Part shown: positions 27,901 through 39,800 of the stretch, in pieces
Numbering within the stretch: position 1 is the stretch's first letter
How the letters are laid out: every line of letters begins with the position of its first letter
DNA from: Corbicula japonica
Lineage: Eukaryota > Mollusca > Bivalvia > Venerida > Cyrenidae
DNA: 64,000 bases
Direction: 5' to 3'
Assembly (NCBI GenBank): GCA_038501625.1
Contig: JAZAYU010000001.1
Coordinates: 3,782,001 to 3,846,000 of the forward strand
Made by a program: the position numbers and the translations under genes
Notes under the pieces: generated by a model
Databases searched by the model: none
Seen by the model: the letters and a program-made list of their open reading frames with translations, nothing else
What the model was told of the DNA's origin: nothing

Positions 27901-28189
27901 CAACTAGTATATATTCAAACTTTAGCATCTCATTAATCATTTGGTTTCCGAAGGTCAATCTGGGTCGAGAGCCCATTCATAAATTTGACAGGTGCTTCAA
28001 GCTGTCATAAGGCGATAAGAAACCGATACTAACAAAGGGTTTTCAAAACATAAGGACATTCAAAAGTATACTTATCAAAAATTACTTAAATACCAAAGGC
28101 TTAAAGACCTTCTAATGTCGTTTTATTTCAGATTCATTAAAAGTTTACATTAGCCTTACCGTTATTTTTTGTCAAAGGGAAAAAGATAG
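21830..28189. other. AT-rich intergenic DNA
   Basis: Contains the (CT)n tract and a short hairpin at 27296-27328. The 121-codon frame at 24998-25363 (-) is rich in Cys, Leu, Phe and Asn without domain pattern and looks like chance. No gene supported. Confidence 0.55.
24829..24932 (+). repeat. (CT)n microsatellite
   Basis: About 50 CT units with a single CC interruption near 24847. Confidence 0.98.
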
Positions 28190-28335
28190 TGCTCAAGGTT
28201 ATAAAACTGAGCATGGAAACCAGTCTCAAATCTCAAGCATCTGATTGGCTGAAATGGCGACCAGTCGCCATTTCAGCCAATCAGATGCTTGAGATTTGAG
28301 ACTGGTTTCCAAACTCAGTTTCATAACCTTCAACC
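28190..28335. repeat. Dispersed palindrome, copy with CAT left and TTT right arm
   Basis: Inner ~60 bases of each arm are perfectly complementary around the CA centre. The left end is tgctcaagg with CAT marker; the right end is ccttcaaccc with TTT marker. Confidence 0.9.
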
Positions 28336-28658
28336 CAGATTTCACAGTTTATAAAAACGTAAAGTCGTAATTTAAATCCATTTACACATTTTGTTTTAAT
28401 GTGGATAGTACAGTGTAAAAGCAGGTAAATAATGTTATATCATCACCATTAAGACGTTTATATTTATTAGGAATATGTAGGATACATCAGCAAAGAAAAA
28501 CATGTATCAATTTGGGCAATAAGATGGAATTATATTAAGTCGTACGTACATTTAAAACGTGTAGATTTGATACTTCTATTATTTCAGTGCAAAATTAAGC
28601 TACGTTACAGTATCTAAATTAAAAACGAATGTTTTTTTATTAAAAATTTGAGTTGGAA

Positions 28659-28704
28659 CGTCGTCGTCGTCGTCGGCGTCATCATCATCATCATCATCGT
28701 CGTC

Positions 28705-28792
<88 letters not shown>

Positions 28793-28815
28793 GTTAGTAT
28801 TATTATTATTATTTA
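28659..28815 (+). repeat. Compound trinucleotide microsatellite (GTC)n(ATC)n(GTC)n(ATT)n
   Basis: The block changes from GTC to ATC to GTC to a long ATT tract with two interruptions. The open frame across it translates to runs of Arg, His, Tyr and Leu and is not a gene. Confidence 0.97.
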
Positions 28816-29305
28816 AATTACAACAGAGTGGTAAACATTTTTTTCTCTTTTTTCGTTTTTTATTTTATTTTAGAAATTCTTGTTCGATTTTTAGTACATG
28901 TCACGTAAGAATGGGAAATAATCAAGTACACATTTAGGCAGTCATATGGAATTTCTTATTTGTATTATAAAGATATAAATATACATGAACAAATAAGTGA
29001 TCATATTTCATCAATAATACTTTAAAATATTAATTAAAATATTCCGCGTTTATGTTTCGCATGACGTCAAACCAAATAGTTATGAATATTGTTTTAACCT
29101 TCTTTTAAAATCTAATGAGGTGTAATTTCATAAAATTCTTTAACATGCGTATCAAACAGCATGATTTTCCGCTAAACATTAATCACTAATGTCATACATT
29201 TCAATTTAAATTTGAGAATGTCTAATTGACTTCGCCAGATATTTTTTCTCTTATATAGCCTGTATATTTAAGTGTATTCGGTAATTGTTGAATCGAATAA
29301 AAACT

Positions 29306-29453
29306 GGGTTGAAGGTTATAAAGCTGAGTTTGGAAACCAGTCTCAAATCTCAAGCATCTGATTGGCTGAAATGGCGACCAGTCGCCATTTCAGCCAATCA
29401 GATGCTTGAGATTTGAGACTGGTTTCCATGCTCAGCTTTATAACCTTGGGCAC
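29306..29453. repeat. Dispersed palindrome, flipped relative to 28190 copy
   Basis: The left end is gggttgaagg with TTT marker; the right end is ccttgggcac with CAT marker. This is exactly the opposite orientation to the copy 1 kb upstream. Confidence 0.9.
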
Positions 29454-31537
29454 TGGTTAGCCTTTCCACATTATTTCTAAAAACCATGAATGTTCGCACT
29501 GTAATATCATCTGTCCAAATAAGTTCCGAATTGTTTATTAAGAAATGTATAACCTGAGCAATTTCAAAATGGCCGGAAATTTATCTGAAATGAATATTAA
29601 CTCAAATGTTGCGACATTTGCAAGTACATCGATGGGTATATGATTTAACTTAAGTATTTTATATCAATTACGCTCAATGAGTTAACTTATTCTTACCTTA
29701 ATACATACGCGTTTTATCTAACGTGTACAGTGCAGATCCAAATCAGCCGGTGCATCTGTGCCGTCCGATCAGAGTTTATCCTGTTCGATTTTAGATTCAT
29801 GAGGATTTTTCAGACCAAAATGCAAACATTATAAGACACCAAGAAATGATCTGGATCTACACTGGTCGCGCACACGTTAAAATCGTATATATGGAGTAAA
29901 AGGTTGATGAATCATCAAAAACGTCTTATGCGTAAGAAATAACAAAGTTTCTCAATATTGCTTATGTTCGGAACTTTTTGTAAATAATGATTCAATGTGG
30001 ACCAACTTCTCTACTTAAATCAGATTGAGACCACGTATCCTAGTGTTGTTTTAACTATTTTTCTCAACGCTTGTTAATCCAGTTTTCAAATGTATTAAGT
30101 TTTTAAAGTATTTTTAAAGTAATTTTTAATACGCAAATGACTTGCTAAATTACTTTATTTTTGTATATTTTCCCGTTTTATCTATATAATCAATATAATA
30201 TTTTAAGCAACGAGATATCTTTTATATAGCGCATTATGAATGCTGTAGAGCAACTAAACTTTACCAATTTGAAAAGAATATCTCAGGTTAAAAATGAATA
30301 CGATAAATACAAAGTATGGTGTAAACTTTTATAATAATGTATTTATTATTAAAGGTTCTTTTTTCCTGCATCTTAAATATATCAAAGACGAACATTATAA
30401 CATGACATAAATAAATGTTGACACAAAAACGCTGCCTACTTTTTTCATTTCTTTTATCTGTTAGCTTGGCTAATTTATTACTCAAACTACACTTTGTGTC
30501 AAAATTGTGCTTTCATCATTGACATTGTAATCCTGTTGTGACGGAAAACTAGAGCTTTATGTCTTAGGATGAAATATTACGATAAAATTATGATGAGACC
30601 TTAAGTTGTATCACGCTAAACATAAAAGTTATGACCGTAGCAGACCACCTTACTGATTCACTTATTGCTATGAAAGCAAATGGGAAGTATGATAAGAAAC
30701 GTTTTCATTATAAAAGGCTGATGATCAGAATACTGCAGTTAATATTTTATTTTGTATTTGATGAACATAAGAAATGTTGGTAAACCTTTCTATGCCACCC
30801 AAAACATATGCTCATTTCAAGTATAACGAGCATACTTCTGCGTAGACTAGCCACTGGTCTGAAAATAAGTTTGATTTTTTTATTATTTTAATTATACAAC
30901 ATTAAAATTTTTTTATTGTAGCCAGTCTATTTTTATCGTACTGCATTGCAAGAGATGTCTGTATTATCATGGATGTGGTCTGGCTGAAGAAAATAGTTGT
31001 TTAATAGTCAGAGAACAAAAAAGAAAAAATACTTAATCGGTTGGAATCCAGGCTAACCTCTACACATCTACATATATAGCAATATATTAGGAACTTCCGC
31101 GAAAGCTCGATTACCGAGAAACCAATATTTTTGTTCAAAGGTCAAACGAATGAATATAGTTTTTTATCGCATGGGAGTTGAGAAATACCTCAGAAAAAAA
31201 GTTGTAGATTGGAAGCCTTTTGTGTTTAACATTACTAGAACTGTTGCAGTCAGGGTCTTGACTAACCCCACTAGCCTATAGTTACGGTTCTGCAGGATTT
31301 ATTTGTTCAATGTTTTCTACTGCGTGTGTGTTTTGGCTGGAGATTTACCTTAATTTATAGGATGCATTTATTCTTGAACAATTCATTACATGTACTTAAC
31401 TGCAGTGATTGAAATCTAAACATACGAGAAACTGAAAACATACCTGGTAACCCTGCATCGCTAATACTTGCAACAATACAAACGAAACCGACAAAGAGCA
31501 ATTTTAATCTATAAAGCTGTAGAATGTTCATGCAAGC
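29454..31537. other. AT-rich region upstream of the LRR gene
   Basis: Holds one gatcag element. Any 5' exon and promoter of the LRR gene should lie here or further upstream, but I could not locate them. Confidence 0.5.
29705..29905. repeat. Dispersed gatcag inverted element, fuller copy
   Basis: Contains two inverted halves: gtgcagatccaaatcagccg...atcagagtttatcctgttcg, then gatctggatctacactggtc, ending gtatatatggagtaaaaggt. Confidence 0.75.
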
Positions 31538-31568
31538 AACTCTTACGTCTTTCTTATCTATTTTACAG
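31538..31568 (+). promoter_or_regulatory. Probable splice acceptor upstream of the LRR start codon
   Basis: A pyrimidine-rich tract ending in ctattttacag closes at 31568, and the LRR start codon follows 25 bases later. This suggests that a non-coding 5' exon, and hence the promoter, lies upstream. I could not place that exon. Motif reading only; no transcript evidence. Confidence 0.5.
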
Positions 31569-31593
31569 TTCCGTCGTGATCTAGACGAGAATA

Positions 31594-33213
31594 ATGCTAA
31601 CCTTGAAGGCTCTTCTTTGGATCAGTTCAGCATTAAGTGTAACCTCCAAGTTCACATGTCCGGGAATGAAGTCCTTTTGCGCATGCTCTGACGGAACCGA
31701 CTGGTGGCTAGATCAATGGACGAATGTGAGAGTCGTCAATTGTTCTCATCGTGGTTTGACACGAATTCCAGACTTATCTTCTCTGAGGGGTCAACCATTC
31801 CACAGGTTATTACTGGATAACAACAACATCTCGGAAATTGACAAAGAAACTTTCACAAATATATCAGTAAAAGAGGTGGTTCTGAAAAGAAACCCAATGA
31901 AAAAGATACCAGATGACGCTTTTCATGAAATTCGCGAAGTAATCGAAATTTTGGACTTGGACAGTGCTAGAATTAAGATCAACAAAGGTTTAAACTTTTT
32001 ACAAGGAATGTATAATTTGAAAGCATTGGATATGGGATATAATAGGCTAACCGACAAATATGAAATATTTCCTTCTGGACTTTTTGCGGACCTAAATCTA
32101 ACATCGCTTTCCCTTTTAACATTACAAGCTTTGCAAATGACGGGACTGGAAGATGGCGCTTTTACGGGCATTGAAAACTTGGAGCAGTTAGATCTTTCTT
32201 ATAACTTCCTGTCTGAGTTTCCCACAGAACTACTGAAACTTAAAAACCTCCGAGGGTTAAAACTTTACTCCAACGAACTTATGACCTTAAAAAATAATTC
32301 TTTTGTTGGTTTAACTAAAATGAAGAAACTTTTAGTCGGCGTTAATGAAATTACCGCTGACAGCATAGAACTAGGAGCATTTGCCGATTTTAGTGATTCC
32401 ATTGAAGAAATTAACTTTTACCAAAATCCATTATATAGAGTGCCATCGTCTGTTCTACAGAACCTGAAACAGTTAAAAAGACTAAGTTTGCCAAAGACGA
32501 GTTTATCAACCATTGAAAATGGTTCATTTGTTGGCGAATATAAACTGAAAGAGCTACATTTAGACGACAATCCGAGATTGAAGTTTGACGATGAAGGAAT
32601 GTTTACAGGAATCGAAGATTCTCTGGAAGTGTTATTTATACGAACGTTAAATTTAGAAAAATTGCCAGTGAAAGTGCTGCGTAGACTTGAGAATTTGTAT
32701 TATTTAGATGCCACTGACAATGTCATAGCAAAAATAGATAGAAACTTCTTTGATGGTCTTACAAAACTGTCCCAAATAAAACTAATGTGGAACAAGATAA
32801 CAAATATAGATCCTAAAGCATTTGAAAACCTTGAAAAGGGAGTGATACTTAACTTACACAATAATGACCTTACTGATATTTCATTTATTCTCAAAGTTGA
32901 AGAATGCACTTTCCAAGAAGTTTATGTAACATCCAATAGAATACCCTGTGATTGTACAGTAGAAAAGGTTTTAAATAGTGGTCTAGTAAGTTGGCAAATA
33001 CTTGGAGACTGTTACATTAAGACCGAGACGGAGACCAAGTGGTACAGCTTTAGTGATCCAAATCTTATGGCGCACTTTAGAAAAGTGTGTACTGTGACTA
33101 AACCTTACGCTTCGTGTATTCAAAGTGTGTCTGGAGGAACCGTGAAGATATGTTTACAAATTAGCTTAATGATTGTTAGTATATATGTTTATATTGTTGT
33201 AATGATGATATAA
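31594..33213 (+). CDS. Secreted or surface-anchored leucine-rich repeat protein (539 aa, one coding exon)
   Basis: This is an extracellular LRR protein, probably a binding or recognition molecule; its ligand is unknown. Residues 1-18 form a signal peptide. A cysteine-rich N-terminal cap follows (C22, C29, C31, C50, then GLTRIP). LRRs run from about residue 55 to 450, with many LxxLxLxxN-type units, for example LEQLDLSYNFL near 196. A C-terminal LRR cap follows, with CDC at 452-454, then C473 and C499. The protein ends in a hydrophobic stretch (about 517-539) with no cytoplasmic tail. Small residues SGG at 513-515 precede it, so a GPI-anchor signal is as likely as a membrane helix. There is no TIR domain or kinase. 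The ATG lies 25 bases after a good splice acceptor, so an upstream 5' UTR exon is likely. The exact family cannot be named from sequence alone. Confidence 0.9.
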   Translation: MLTLKALLWISSALSVTSKFTCPGMKSFCACSDGTDWWLDQWTNVRVVNCSHRGLTRIPDLSSLRGQPFHRLLLDNNNISEIDKETFTNISVKEVVLKRNPMKKIPDDAFHEIREVIEILDLDSARIKINKGLNFLQGMYNLKALDMGYNRLTDKYEIFPSGLFADLNLTSLSLLTLQALQMTGLEDGAFTGIENLEQLDLSYNFLSEFPTELLKLKNLRGLKLYSNELMTLKNNSFVGLTKMKKLLVGVNEITADSIELGAFADFSDSIEEINFYQNPLYRVPSSVLQNLKQLKRLSLPKTSLSTIENGSFVGEYKLKELHLDDNPRLKFDDEGMFTGIEDSLEVLFIRTLNLEKLPVKVLRRLENLYYLDATDNVIAKIDRNFFDGLTKLSQIKLMWNKITNIDPKAFENLEKGVILNLHNNDLTDISFILKVEECTFQEVYVTSNRIPCDCTVEKVLNSGLVSWQILGDCYIKTETETKWYSFSDPNLMAHFRKVCTVTKPYASCIQSVSGGTVKICLQISLMIVSIYVYIVVMMI

Positions 33214-33403
33214 AGTGTAAATGTTAATTTCATCGCCAGAGTTGAAATTTAGTCGATTTGCTCACTCTGCGAAATGAGTTACAGTCAAAGCGTCACTGTT
33301 ACAAGTATACACACAACTGTTACTGGAACCAGTCGGAATTTTCCTCACCAAATCTCATTTTAAATTCGTTAAGCAGACTACGATTTAGTAAATGACAAAT
33401 AAT

Positions 33404-33442
33404 AATAAAAATAAATCTACATATTTGGAACGATTTAATAAA
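33404..33442 (+). terminator. Candidate polyadenylation signals of the LRR gene
   Basis: AATAAA occurs at 33404-33409 and again at 33437-33442, about 190-230 bases after the LRR stop codon. This is a normal 3' UTR distance, although such hexamers are frequent in AT-rich DNA. Confidence 0.45.
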
Positions 33443-33632
33443 GAACAATAATAATAAAATATAATTATGTATGTATTTGGAACAAAATTCCGATTATTTT
33501 AACACGGACCAACCACAGTTTCAAATGCGTGCGGCAAACCACTAATTCAACTATCGTGTATGTTGTAGAATGTATGCGCTTGTGTTTAAGTTTATAGTTT
33601 CATTTGCTTAGTAATTATACATGTGTTTTCAA

Positions 33633-33779
33633 TGCTGAAGGTTATAAAACTGAGCATGGAAACCAGTCTCAAATCTCAAGCATCTGATTGGCTGAAATGG
33701 CGACCAGTCGCCATTTCAGCCTATCAGATGCTTGAGATTTGAGACTGGTTTCCATGCTCAGTTTTATAACCTTGGGCAC
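33633..33779. repeat. Dispersed palindrome, symmetric CAT/CAT copy downstream of the LRR gene
   Basis: Both arms carry the CAT marker. The only inner mismatch is gccTatcag against gccAatcag. It lies about 420 bases after the LRR stop codon. Confidence 0.9.
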
Positions 33780-35249
33780 AGAATATGTGCAAACTGTGCT
33801 TTCTTTGAACACTGATACGAGCCACGTCTGAGGAAAACGTGTCTTCAGTGATTTTTGACGTCCTTTGATAATGGTTATTAGGTGGGAACCAAAAGTTGTT
33901 TTTTTTTAATGATTTAACGACCAAATTAAAAAAAAACATTGTATATTAATTTCTGCGAAATGCCTGATAAACCATGTCGTCTGGTTAATTTTATGACGTC
34001 ATTTTTACGTCCCGAAGACACATTTTCGGAAGACGCGGGTCGTGTGTGTTAATGACGTTTTATGAACGTTTGACAAGTATAATAGAGATAGGTGATTTGT
34101 GTTACTATTTATTTAGCAAATTTGTATCTAAAATTTATAAAATTTTCTAAAATCGATATAATTTTATTTTTACAATATATTATTTATTAACTGATAAAAG
34201 AAATGAACTATTAAGATATACATTAATTTGATACCAAGAAGTCCTTGTTATTTCTTATCTTGTTTTATTCCTTATATCAAAATAAATTTTTGATTTAAAG
34301 AAAACAAATATCGATATAAATTGTAATGAATAAACTTCATTAAATAGTAACTTGATTAAGTTGCAATGGAAAACATGTTGCTAGCCAATAACGATGAAGT
34401 TCGATAATTAGCTACCGGTCTCTAACAAATAAGTGAGGCCGTAAACTAATGCAGCAAAAACAAATAAGTGCGACTGTTAGTTTATAAGTGCGACCGTATG
34501 CTGAGGCGGTAATAACAAATATGTGCGATCGTAGGCATTGAAATACACTGAATATCGATTCTGTCAAACAGATTTTCATAGGTTGCCATATTTACAATTT
34601 AATTGATTTATTCGATATTCAAGCCAAATCGTTGTTTCGTGATATCAAAATGCTAGTGTATTTCTTTGATATTCTTGAAATCCACCACTTTTTAAAAATA
34701 ATATGTAACATGTTGATTAACTATTTTAATGAGTTTCAAACTTTGTATAATGTGGTAAATATTGGGAAGAAAGAATACCTTTAGATAATATAAGTGTTGT
34801 CAAAAAAGCAAAAAAACAAAATTAACAATAATTTGACTTCTGTGTTTACCAAAACAGCAATTAATGACCATGTTACACATAACTATGGTCTAGGTTATAC
34901 AGACAGTTTTTTGTAACTGATTTTATTGCAACACACACCGGTTATGTCTGAAAATGTTAAATAACTCTCACTATTTATTGATGACCATCGTATAAAAGAT
35001 TAAGATTATATTAAGATGTATCTTAAAAAAATAAAAAAAGAACGAGCTAAAACTCTCAGATTTGCATTTTAAAGAGGGTAGATCTGACTTTTGACGTATT
35101 ATGTCATGCAGATAGGTAATCTAATTTATAGTCCAACAACTTTCAACCGAATGAAAACCATGGAAAGAACTGCCCTAGGAATTGAGTCAATAGAAAATGG
35201 AGGCTGAAATTGTTATAAAATACGAGATTCTCAAAATTTTTATGACTTT
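33780..35249. other. AT-rich intergenic DNA
   Basis: Only the short degenerate repeat at 34420-34535 stands out. Confidence 0.55.
34420..34535 (+). repeat. Degenerate 'aataagtgcgaccgta' repeat
   Basis: Four to five variants (aataagtgaggccgtaa, aataagtgcgactgtta, ataagtgcgaccgtat, aatatgtgcgatcgta) within about 115 bases. No surrounding TIR was found. Confidence 0.5.
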
Positions 35250-35396
35250 TGCCCAAGGTTTTAAAACTGAGCATGTAAACCAGTCTAAAATCTCAAGGAT
35301 CTGATTGGCTGAAATGGCGACTGGTCGCCATTTCAGCCAATCAGATGCTTGAGATTTGAGACTGGTTTCTAAACTCAGTTTTATAACCTTGGGCAT
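35250..35396. repeat. Dispersed palindrome copy
   Basis: Both outer ends are of the GCCCAAGG type. Left CAT and right TTT markers; arms differ at a few positions (tctaaaatctcaagg). Confidence 0.9.
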
Positions 35397-36062
35397 ATAT
35401 TGCTGCACATGATTTGGTTATAAAAGATATTATTACAATGTGTTGTAAAATGTATACATGTTTTGCTTTTTATGCTCATAATGTTAGGAAAATTCTAGAA
35501 AATTATTGTTTTATCTTTGTTATACTAAATGTTATATAATTACTTTCTCACTCAATAAAACAGATACGACAGAAAACTCCTATTGTGAGAATATTGTTTG
35601 GAAAGAAGACGTTACACAGTGAGAATATGGTAGGATGGAATCAAGATAAGCTTCGGTTGGCACGTGACACCGAGTCCATCCCTTCGTAACATTCCAGACT
35701 GGGCTCCCGGGCTGCTCTCTCTTTGAAAACTAAACAACTTAAGGTGGAACGAGCCCCAAATTATTTTTCGAGTTTCCTCACGAAAACATATAATCGAGCA
35801 TATACTTGATTTGGATGTGTGCTTAATATTTTTTTGCTATTCTTATTTTGATGATATTCAGGGCATCCCGTTTTCCGGATCTGCAAGAGAGATAATGGGA
35901 TTGGTAACTGCTAATTTATATCTATTCGCGGATTACATATTTTCGTGGATTTTCTGGTTCAATCGATCCATGAAATATAAACTCCAGAGCATAAAGAAAA
36001 ATATAATAATAATTTATGAATGTAGAAGATTGAAATTCCCTGATTTAAGAAACCACGAAATA

Positions 36063-37464
36063 CGAGGGATGATCCAAAATAACGTAGACTTTTGTTATAG
36101 CTTTTATATTATTCAAAATATCACAAATAAAATTGCACAAACTTAAATCGGAATATGTCCAGCATATTGTTACAATATATCAGCAAAATACAACATCGCG
36201 TAAAAAATTATGAACAATTTAAATCATACACTAAGCGCTATCCGGCGCACGTCAAATTAGGTCTCTCAACGTCAACGACGTTAATTCACCTGCGCAGCGT
36301 TAGCGAAGCGGCGTATGTTCATTTTTTTTTTAATTGACCCTGTCATTAGAATGCAAGGCCATGGAACCCACTGATTAAACATAGCAGTGTTTTACTGCTG
36401 GTCAATGCCGCGCAAGTGGTTATGAGGCGATCAAGAAATTGGTCTCTTCTCGCTCGTACCGCCGAAGAAACGACCGGGAATGCAATACCCACAGTATCGG
36501 GGTTCTTTAGCAACGGGCGGTTACCTGTTAAAATAATTCATTACAAATTTGTTTTTGTTATAATTTAACAAGCCTTTGGATTGCGGACACAGTCTCTGTA
36601 GCTGTTGACTCAAGTGTAATTAAAATAAATAACTTATTTATTCTTCTTTGATAATTTATGACTTATTAACGATTCAAATACCAAACAAAAACATTTTATT
36701 AAACAAATTTGTTAATTTATTATTAGCATAACTTTAAATATGTAATTTGTTCGGCAATATCCGTTGCAAGCTACCTCATCCAGTCTAGAATAGTTCGAAA
36801 AGCGCAACAATAGTTGAACTTTTGTCCGCTTCAATTGCCTCGCGGCTTGACGTCACTGCCGTAACTCCGATTTTTTGTCTTTTTTACCTTACCCCAGGCC
36901 TATGTAATGGCTATCCAGACCATAAAACCCCTACTGATACCACTTAAAAACTACAGCTCGGCTTACGGAAGATTTCGTTTGCTTCTGCTAAATTATTTTA
37001 GCTTTTCAGGAGGTGATTTTCAAAGATCATGACGGAATTTTATAATAGCGCGTATTTCCGGTCGATCTGACGACGACATTTCTGACGTTTTCACGTTGTT
37101 GATAGCTCTCTTAAATATTGACTGTTTTTAAAACGCAAAGTCCGAATGACGTAAAAATTCGGTATGACATCATTCGTATACCGTGCTTTGACGTTGCGAA
37201 GTTTGGCTCTATTCCCACTAGTCGTTTTCTTTATATTGACAGGTATTTGCTTTATAAAGTACAATGGCAATGATGTGCGCCGCCTGCCTGTTACCATGGT
37301 TATTCATATAAGCGACGCGCTTTTGAAATCAATTAAATATATGAATATTTTAGTTCAGTTTGCTACGTTTGTGTTTTGGTTGAATTAAGTATATACATTT
37401 TTGCGAACGTGTTTCAAATTAAGATGCAATAACAAAAGTCTACGTTATTTTGGATCATCCCTCG
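36063..37464. mobile_element. Mariner-type TIR element (1.4 kb, non-autonomous)
   Basis: Perfect 36-bp inverted ends (36063-36098 and 37429-37464), beginning CGAGGGATGATCC, are flanked by TA on each side (36061-36062, 37465-37466). CGAGGG-type ends at a TA target are characteristic of mariner/Tc1 relatives. I found no D,D-type transposase inside; short frames such as 37164-37388 are not transposase-like. Perfect TIRs suggest fairly recent movement. Confidence 0.8.
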
Positions 37465-37466
37465 TA

Positions 37467-39384
37467 CACCATTACAAGAAGCTACGACATTGCCGCGAAA
37501 TATAAAGGGTCCACACTATCGCGACCTCAGCAGAGTTTATGGATTATACTGAAACCTGATATATACCAACTTTGGCCTTAAAGAAGTAGCCAATGTATGG
37601 ACCACGAATACATATGACCAATAATTAAATAGTAGAACATTCAGACCTGTTTATTTGAAAGTTCGGAAGAGCTATTGGATGAGAAGAGTCTCCTTTGGTC
37701 GTATGACTGACTATTCTATGCATAGTTCTTCCGTCTCTTCCGCAAATCGAGCGGAAGTGGAAAATCAGAAGAGGAAGCGTTCCGAGTGTAAAAGAGGTGG
37801 GATAAAGTACTTACAATGGATTGAACTTGTATTTTCCAAATTCTTGAAAATAGGTAAATTAATTTATTTGGACATCTTGAAAAGGTGATGTCTTGTTTAA
37901 ACTTCCTGTGTTTGTTTTATTTCCTATGGGTCAATGGAACGCATTCCATATTCCATTTGGTTACACTACAGTAATTCAGGTGGCTCGGGAACCAGTCAAT
38001 TTTGTCTAGGGTTTGTGCGGACCATTAGATAAAGTAATTCTGTGATTGGTTGAAAATGCAAAAGCAGAATAAAAAATATTAAATAGCTATGTAAAAATGC
38101 ACAGTGTATAGAAACATTTGCATTTTTATTTTGAGTGTATGAAAATTTTTATCTTTAAAAATGGGTATTATTTTGGACAAAGTGAAACTGAAAGTGGCGC
38201 AAAGCTGAGGGTGGTGGTATTCCAGTGCATGTCGCGAAAAAGTTTACTGGTTACGCTATATTTTTGTTGTGTTTTATGATGTCTCTAGTTTAGTTTTATT
38301 TGCAAAAGTAAGATTTTAAGGCCTTGACCCAATAGCTAATTCAGAATAGGAGATGAAGCTATACTGGGAGTCTATGGAAAATGAATTATTGTAGTCTAAC
38401 CATTTCCGGGCATAGAGGAGGGAGATAACCATATCATTTCGACGAGGTATTTACCCCTTTCGTCTTACCAAAACTCTTCCGAGAAGATACAATACAAACT
38501 GGCCTTTCGTTATAAAGAATCAAAGTATATGGCACTTTGTTATTGACAAAGAACAGACTGTTGCCGTAGACAGCAATGAACGCGGCATATCACAGTTTAC
38601 TAACAACACTCTACTCACTACTGCTAATCAAGAGGCGAGTGTCGCGGAATTCCAGCCTTCTTAACTCTTGTTAGAAACATAAAGATAAATTCCAACGTAA
38701 AAAGCACATTATGGTTAATGTTGTCATTAAGAGCATAAAGGAAGTCATTATTCAAAAGCGTACTTCCAATAACGATGCAGCTGCAAAAGTCAGTTTTGCA
38801 GATTAGAACATAACGCGTTTCCAACATTGATTTATGCATGCAATGAGAAGCATTTATTCATTATGTCATAGTTAATAATGCGAGGAGTGCTTACCTGTAC
38901 ACTTTAACGAGCTAGTCTCACTTCATACGAGTACATTGAGTGTCTGTAGGTGCGTGGAGTGTAGACCACTTGAACCATTTGTCTGCTTTCTGGGCTGCTT
39001 CATGCATGTGGCTGTGTACCGTTGGGATAATTTATATGAATAATCACCGTGATGTTTTGTCATGCAGTAAATTAAAACAATCGCTTACTGAAGACTTTAT
39101 TGAAATGAGCCATTTCTCGCATCTTTCAAGTAAGACCCAGTACTCTGGGGCTGTTCTTCGCTATATTACGTATAATTTTTAAAAGCATCTAGCAACCCTA
39201 AAGCCAGACATCAAATGTCGGTGATACAGAAGTGCATATTATGGCAATGCTTTCTTATTCGGAACCAATCTTTTGTTGCTTTTCGGTCCCTATTGGTACC
39301 AAGAGAGCGCGGTCTTTCCACAGGGGAGGACAACTAACCCGCACATGATCAATTTTGCATGTAAGTAGAATTCTTCAATCAAAA
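37467..39384. other. Intergenic DNA, no gene supported
   Basis: Frames at 37655-37888 (basic, lysine/arginine-rich) and 38940-39182 have no recognisable domain. Nothing else was seen. Confidence 0.5.
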
Positions 39385-39800
39385 TGCCACGAAGACCTGT
39401 TAACCCACCGGTATGGAAAAGTGTAAACCCGCTCGACATGGATACATGTAAGCACGCAGGCTACTGGTCCATTTTGACTCTTGGCATGGAGACCTTTTAA
39501 TCCCGCCAGTCACCTGGAGACCGGAACACTCGCTTACCAATGGCCACCGAGACCTTTAAACCTGCGGCACAGCGATGCTTGGAAATTTCATGGTCATGAC
39601 TCGGCGATGGATTTTTGTAAACTTCATGCCACTGATACTGCGGCATTAAAAGGCAGTAACCTGCAAAGGGGCCATGGTGGCACTATTTGGTGATGAGGAC
39701 CTGTAAACCAGACGGACGCGGATACATGTTAACACACCGGCTCTGGTCAAAGGTACCTGTTAACCCGCCGATTATGAAGAACTGTAAATCATTGGCCGAA
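39385..39800 (+). repeat. Highly degenerate GC-rich minisatellite (~25-35 bp units)
   Basis: Variants of gacctgttaacccgccgg (39391, 39420, 39495, 39548, 39697, 39750 and others), spaced by catgga-like phrases, give about a dozen decayed units. The stretch is clearly richer in G+C than its surroundings. The open frame at 39481-39693 is a by-product of this repeat. Confidence 0.6.

Noticed and set aside
28653..28937. Open frame of Arg/His/Tyr/Leu runs
   Set aside because: Translation of a trinucleotide microsatellite.
28190..29453. CRISPR-like or phage-type repeats
   Set aside because: The recurrent palindromes are dispersed, not regularly spaced, and the DNA is metazoan.
35811..36146. 111-codon open frame on the plus strand
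   Set aside because: It runs across the boundary of the mariner-type element (TIR at 36063-36098), so it is an accidental frame.
39481..39693. 70-codon G+C-rich frame
   Set aside because: Explained by the degenerate minisatellite; no protein family seen.
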